A stretch of DNA of 5,793 nucleotides, taken from positions 1-5,793 of the forward strand of contig DAKN01000089.1 in NCBI GenBank assembly GCA_002499185.1, read 5' to 3'. The notes under the pieces were generated by a model. It did not search any database. It saw only the letters and a list, made by a program, of their open reading frames with translations, and was not told the DNA's origin. Each line of letters opens with the position of its first letter. The stretch's first letter is position 1. Both the position numbers and the translations under genes were made by a program. This document shows, piece by piece, positions 4,651 to 5,793 of this stretch. Origin of the DNA: Candidatus Pacearchaeota archaeon UBA284. GTDB taxonomy: Archaea > Nanobdellota > Nanobdellia > Pacearchaeales > UBA284.

Positions 4651-4780
4651 GTTCAACAAAGGCTATATGCAATAAGGGTCTCAGTGGTAATTTAAGCATT
4701 CTACCTCGCTTAAACTTTCGTATCGGTGGACAGGAAACTGCTCCGCAATTCCTTACGGCACATACACTCAACCGTTGGGC
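4651..4780. repeat. attC-like site with consensus cores
   Basis: GTTCAAC (4651-4657) matches the R'' consensus RYYYAAC and GTTGGGC (4774-4780) matches the R' consensus GTTRRRY, 130 bp apart, within the known attC size range. TATATGCAATAAGG (4664-4677) pairs with CCTTACGGCACATA (4751-4764) at 11 of 14 positions. Deeper in, TTTAAGC and GCTTAAA (about 4693-4717) form a further stem. A 74-codon open frame crosses this element from a GTG at 4581, but it spans both the fold and the downstream promoter and is not credible as a gene. This site would mark the boundary before the last unit, E. The stretch 4305-4650 to its left holds only the recombinase relic. Confidence 0.6.
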
Positions 4781-4796
4781 AAAATTTTATGGAAAG

Positions 4797-4827
4797 TTTG
4801 TTTGAATAACTATTTTTTATATCTTTG
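4797..4827 (+). promoter_or_regulatory. Bacteroidota promoter of the last operon
   Basis: TTTG (4797-4800), a 19-base spacer and TATCTTTG (4820-4827) fit the sigma-ABfr consensus TTTG-N19-TAnnTTTG exactly. Transcription would begin at about 4833, leaving a leader of about 29 bases before the ATG at 4862. It lies 17 bases inside the unit, so this cassette-like unit brings its own promoter. Confidence 0.75.
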
Positions 4828-4861
4828 AAAACATTTTATTCATAAACACGTTATTAACTAC

Positions 4862-5215
4862 ATGGAAACCAAGGTTAAAACAACAAGAAATCCCTTGATT
4901 TATCAGAGTCCGAGACAAAGAACTCTTGATGAAGCAAAGGAAATGTTTATGAAATACTTGAAAGAATTTGCTGAAAGCAAGAATCTTTCAGAAAAAGAAG
5001 TAAAACTTATTAAAGAATTCTTTGAGGAAGTTTACATAGAGAAAAAAGCGTCTTACATTTTTGAAGACAAACTCAAAGAATTAAACTTGTATTTAAATCA
5101 AGCACTTATTTATGCCCTTTCAGGTGCTTACAAGAAACAATCAGTAACAGAAAACTTTACAAAGGTATTCTACTATAGAAACAAGAAAGATGAATTGAAT
5201 TATGAGCGACATTGA
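4862..5215 (+). CDS. unknown 117-aa helical protein, first gene of unit E
   Basis: I do not recognise the family. After a short basic N-terminus (METKVKTTRN) the protein is mainly predicted helix and strongly charged: TLDEAKEMFMKYLKEFAESKN (21-41), LSEKEVKLIKEFFEEVY (42-58) and FEDKLKELNLYLNQALIYALSGAY (67-90). It has no membrane segment, signal peptide or visible catalytic motif. The plan suits a regulatory or binding protein. Transcription should start from the promoter at 4797-4827. The stop overlaps the next gene's start by 14 bases, so translation of the two is likely coupled and the products probably act together, perhaps with this one as soluble partner of the membrane protein. Confidence 0.85.
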   Translation: METKVKTTRNPLIYQSPRQRTLDEAKEMFMKYLKEFAESKNLSEKEVKLIKEFFEEVYIEKKASYIFEDKLKELNLYLNQALIYALSGAYKKQSVTENFTKVFYYRNKKDELNYERH

Positions 5216-5708
5216 AAATGCTGAAACCCCTTCGGAACAAAGTGATGATGAAATAAATCACTTGTCGACTAATGGTCCAAAGTCAAAAATGAAAGGAGTA
5301 TTAGAAGAATTTGAAATGTTTGCACTTCAAAGAGGTAGCCAAAGCAATTTTGATATTAGTACTTTAAGTGAAACTCAAAAGGATAAATTGCTTGATATTT
5401 TAAGAATTAATGAAAAAAATGCTTTTGACTATCATACGAAAAGAATTGATGCAATAAAAGAAATTGAGGTCAAGAAAATAGATGCTTCAATAGTTAATCA
5501 AAAATCTTTAAGAATTTTAATTGTAGCAGTTGTAATTACTATACCTACAATTACTCTTCTTATTCTCTTTTTCAAAGAAACCTTTTTTATTCCTTGGCTA
5601 ACATTTCTAACAGGTTTGATTGGTGGTGTTGGAATAAGCAAAATCATTCCGTCATTTTATAAACAACCATCCAAAGACAATCCGATTAACGATAATACGG
5701 ATAACTAA
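5202..5708 (+). CDS. two-helix membrane protein with coiled-coil-like region, DUF2335-like
   Basis: The 168-residue product has a polar, disordered N-terminus (1-30) and a helical stretch with LSETQKDKLLDILRINEKNA followed by charged heptad-like residues (about 55-100). Two hydrophobic helices follow (about 103-124 and 129-150) with a Gly-rich GLIGGVG in the second, and then a polar tail. A helix ending in repeated E/K/R residues before two membrane spans with a glycine-rich second span resembles DUF2335-type membrane proteins, but the match is only one of layout. Both termini probably face the cytoplasm. ATG 5202 lies within the preceding gene and is preceded by a purine-rich AAGAAAGA. The TAA at 5706-5708 is five bases before the TTTGCCCAAT end of the unit. 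Confidence 0.85.
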   Translation: MSDIENAETPSEQSDDEINHLSTNGPKSKMKGVLEEFEMFALQRGSQSNFDISTLSETQKDKLLDILRINEKNAFDYHTKRIDAIKEIEVKKIDASIVNQKSLRILIVAVVITIPTITLLILFFKETFFIPWLTFLTGLIGGVGISKIIPSFYKQPSKDNPINDNTDN

Positions 5709-5713
5709 AAAAC

Positions 5714-5793
5714 TTTGCCCAATAAATAGTCCTCTGAACGCCCAGTCCCGCCATAGGCAGGATTGAGTTACACCCGCCGGGTTCAGGGCTATG
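5714..5793. repeat. end of unit E and 73-bp repeat, copy 2 (cut by window end)
   Basis: TTTGCCCAAT (5714-5723) mirrors the unit's own start GTTGGGCAAA (4774-4783) at 9 of 10 positions. The following 73 bases are 84 percent identical to 4031-4103. In this copy CTGAAC (5733-5738) pairs with GTTCAG (about 5781-5786). The stem continues outward as AG-CC against GG-CT if two T residues are bulged out, similar to the extrahelical bases of attC sites. The right-hand core would lie just beyond the window, so the site cannot be completed here. Confidence 0.6.

Noticed and set aside
4565..4771. 68-codon minus-strand frame
   Set aside because: It lies opposite the same attC-like element, has no family resemblance and no promoter.
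4581..4805. 74-codon plus-strand frame from a GTG
   Set aside because: It runs through the attC-like fold and into the promoter of the next operon. Open frames in both directions here are a by-product of the repeat's composition.

Overview
The window looks like accessory DNA from a member of the Bacteroidota. The DNA is AT-rich. Two promoter-like sites fit the Bacteroidota -7 consensus TAnnTTTG, and one of them has a TTTG -33 box exactly 19 bases upstream. The tyrosine-recombinase remnants have the SPFDDL/PLDDL tail familiar from integrases of this phylum, and the toxin-antitoxin pair is of a type common there. No housekeeping gene is present. Most genes are short, many are unrecognised, and several are decayed.

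Layout: 1-500 is non-coding apart from a 15-codon tail of an integrase (465-512). A 110-bp repeat (501-610) follows. Then come two unknown genes (657-1433 and 1452-1715) and a long attC-like inverted repeat (1720-1850). Next are a small PLDc_N-type membrane protein (1876-2070), a wrecked EEP-family nuclease (2091-2433) and a second folded repeat (2437-2532). Hairpin-rich DNA with a small orphan ORF leads to the broken catalytic half of a tyrosine recombinase (2944-3294). Its end runs into the second copy of the 110-bp repeat (3283-3392). A ParE-type toxin-antitoxin module (3471-4032) comes next, then a 73-bp repeat (4031-4103), two adjacent large palindromes (4143-4304), a minus-strand relic of the N-terminal half of another recombinase (4281-4523), and an attC-like site (4651-4780). 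Last is a two-gene operon with its own promoter (4862-5708), followed by a second copy of the 73-bp repeat, which is cut off by the window edge.

The main structural observation is that four gene-bearing units each begin with a GTTRGSS-type core and end, just after or overlapping the last stop codon, with the reverse complement of their own beginning: GTTAGCGGTA/TACCGCCAAC, GTTGGCGTG/CACGCCAAC, GTTAGCGGC/GCCGCTAAT and GTTGGGCAAA/TTTGCCCAAT. This is the organisation of integron gene cassettes, whose R'' box pairs with the R' box supplied by the cassette's own start. The two 110-bp repeats both begin in the last codons of a recombinase gene and both end at GTTAGCGG, the start of a cassette-like unit. 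I infer an integron-like cassette array with two integrase-tail/attachment-site modules, in which the recombinase reads towards the cassettes and is now inactive. The sequence shows the repeats, the inverted ends and the gene remnants directly. Mobility by recombination, and any relation to true integrons, is inference.
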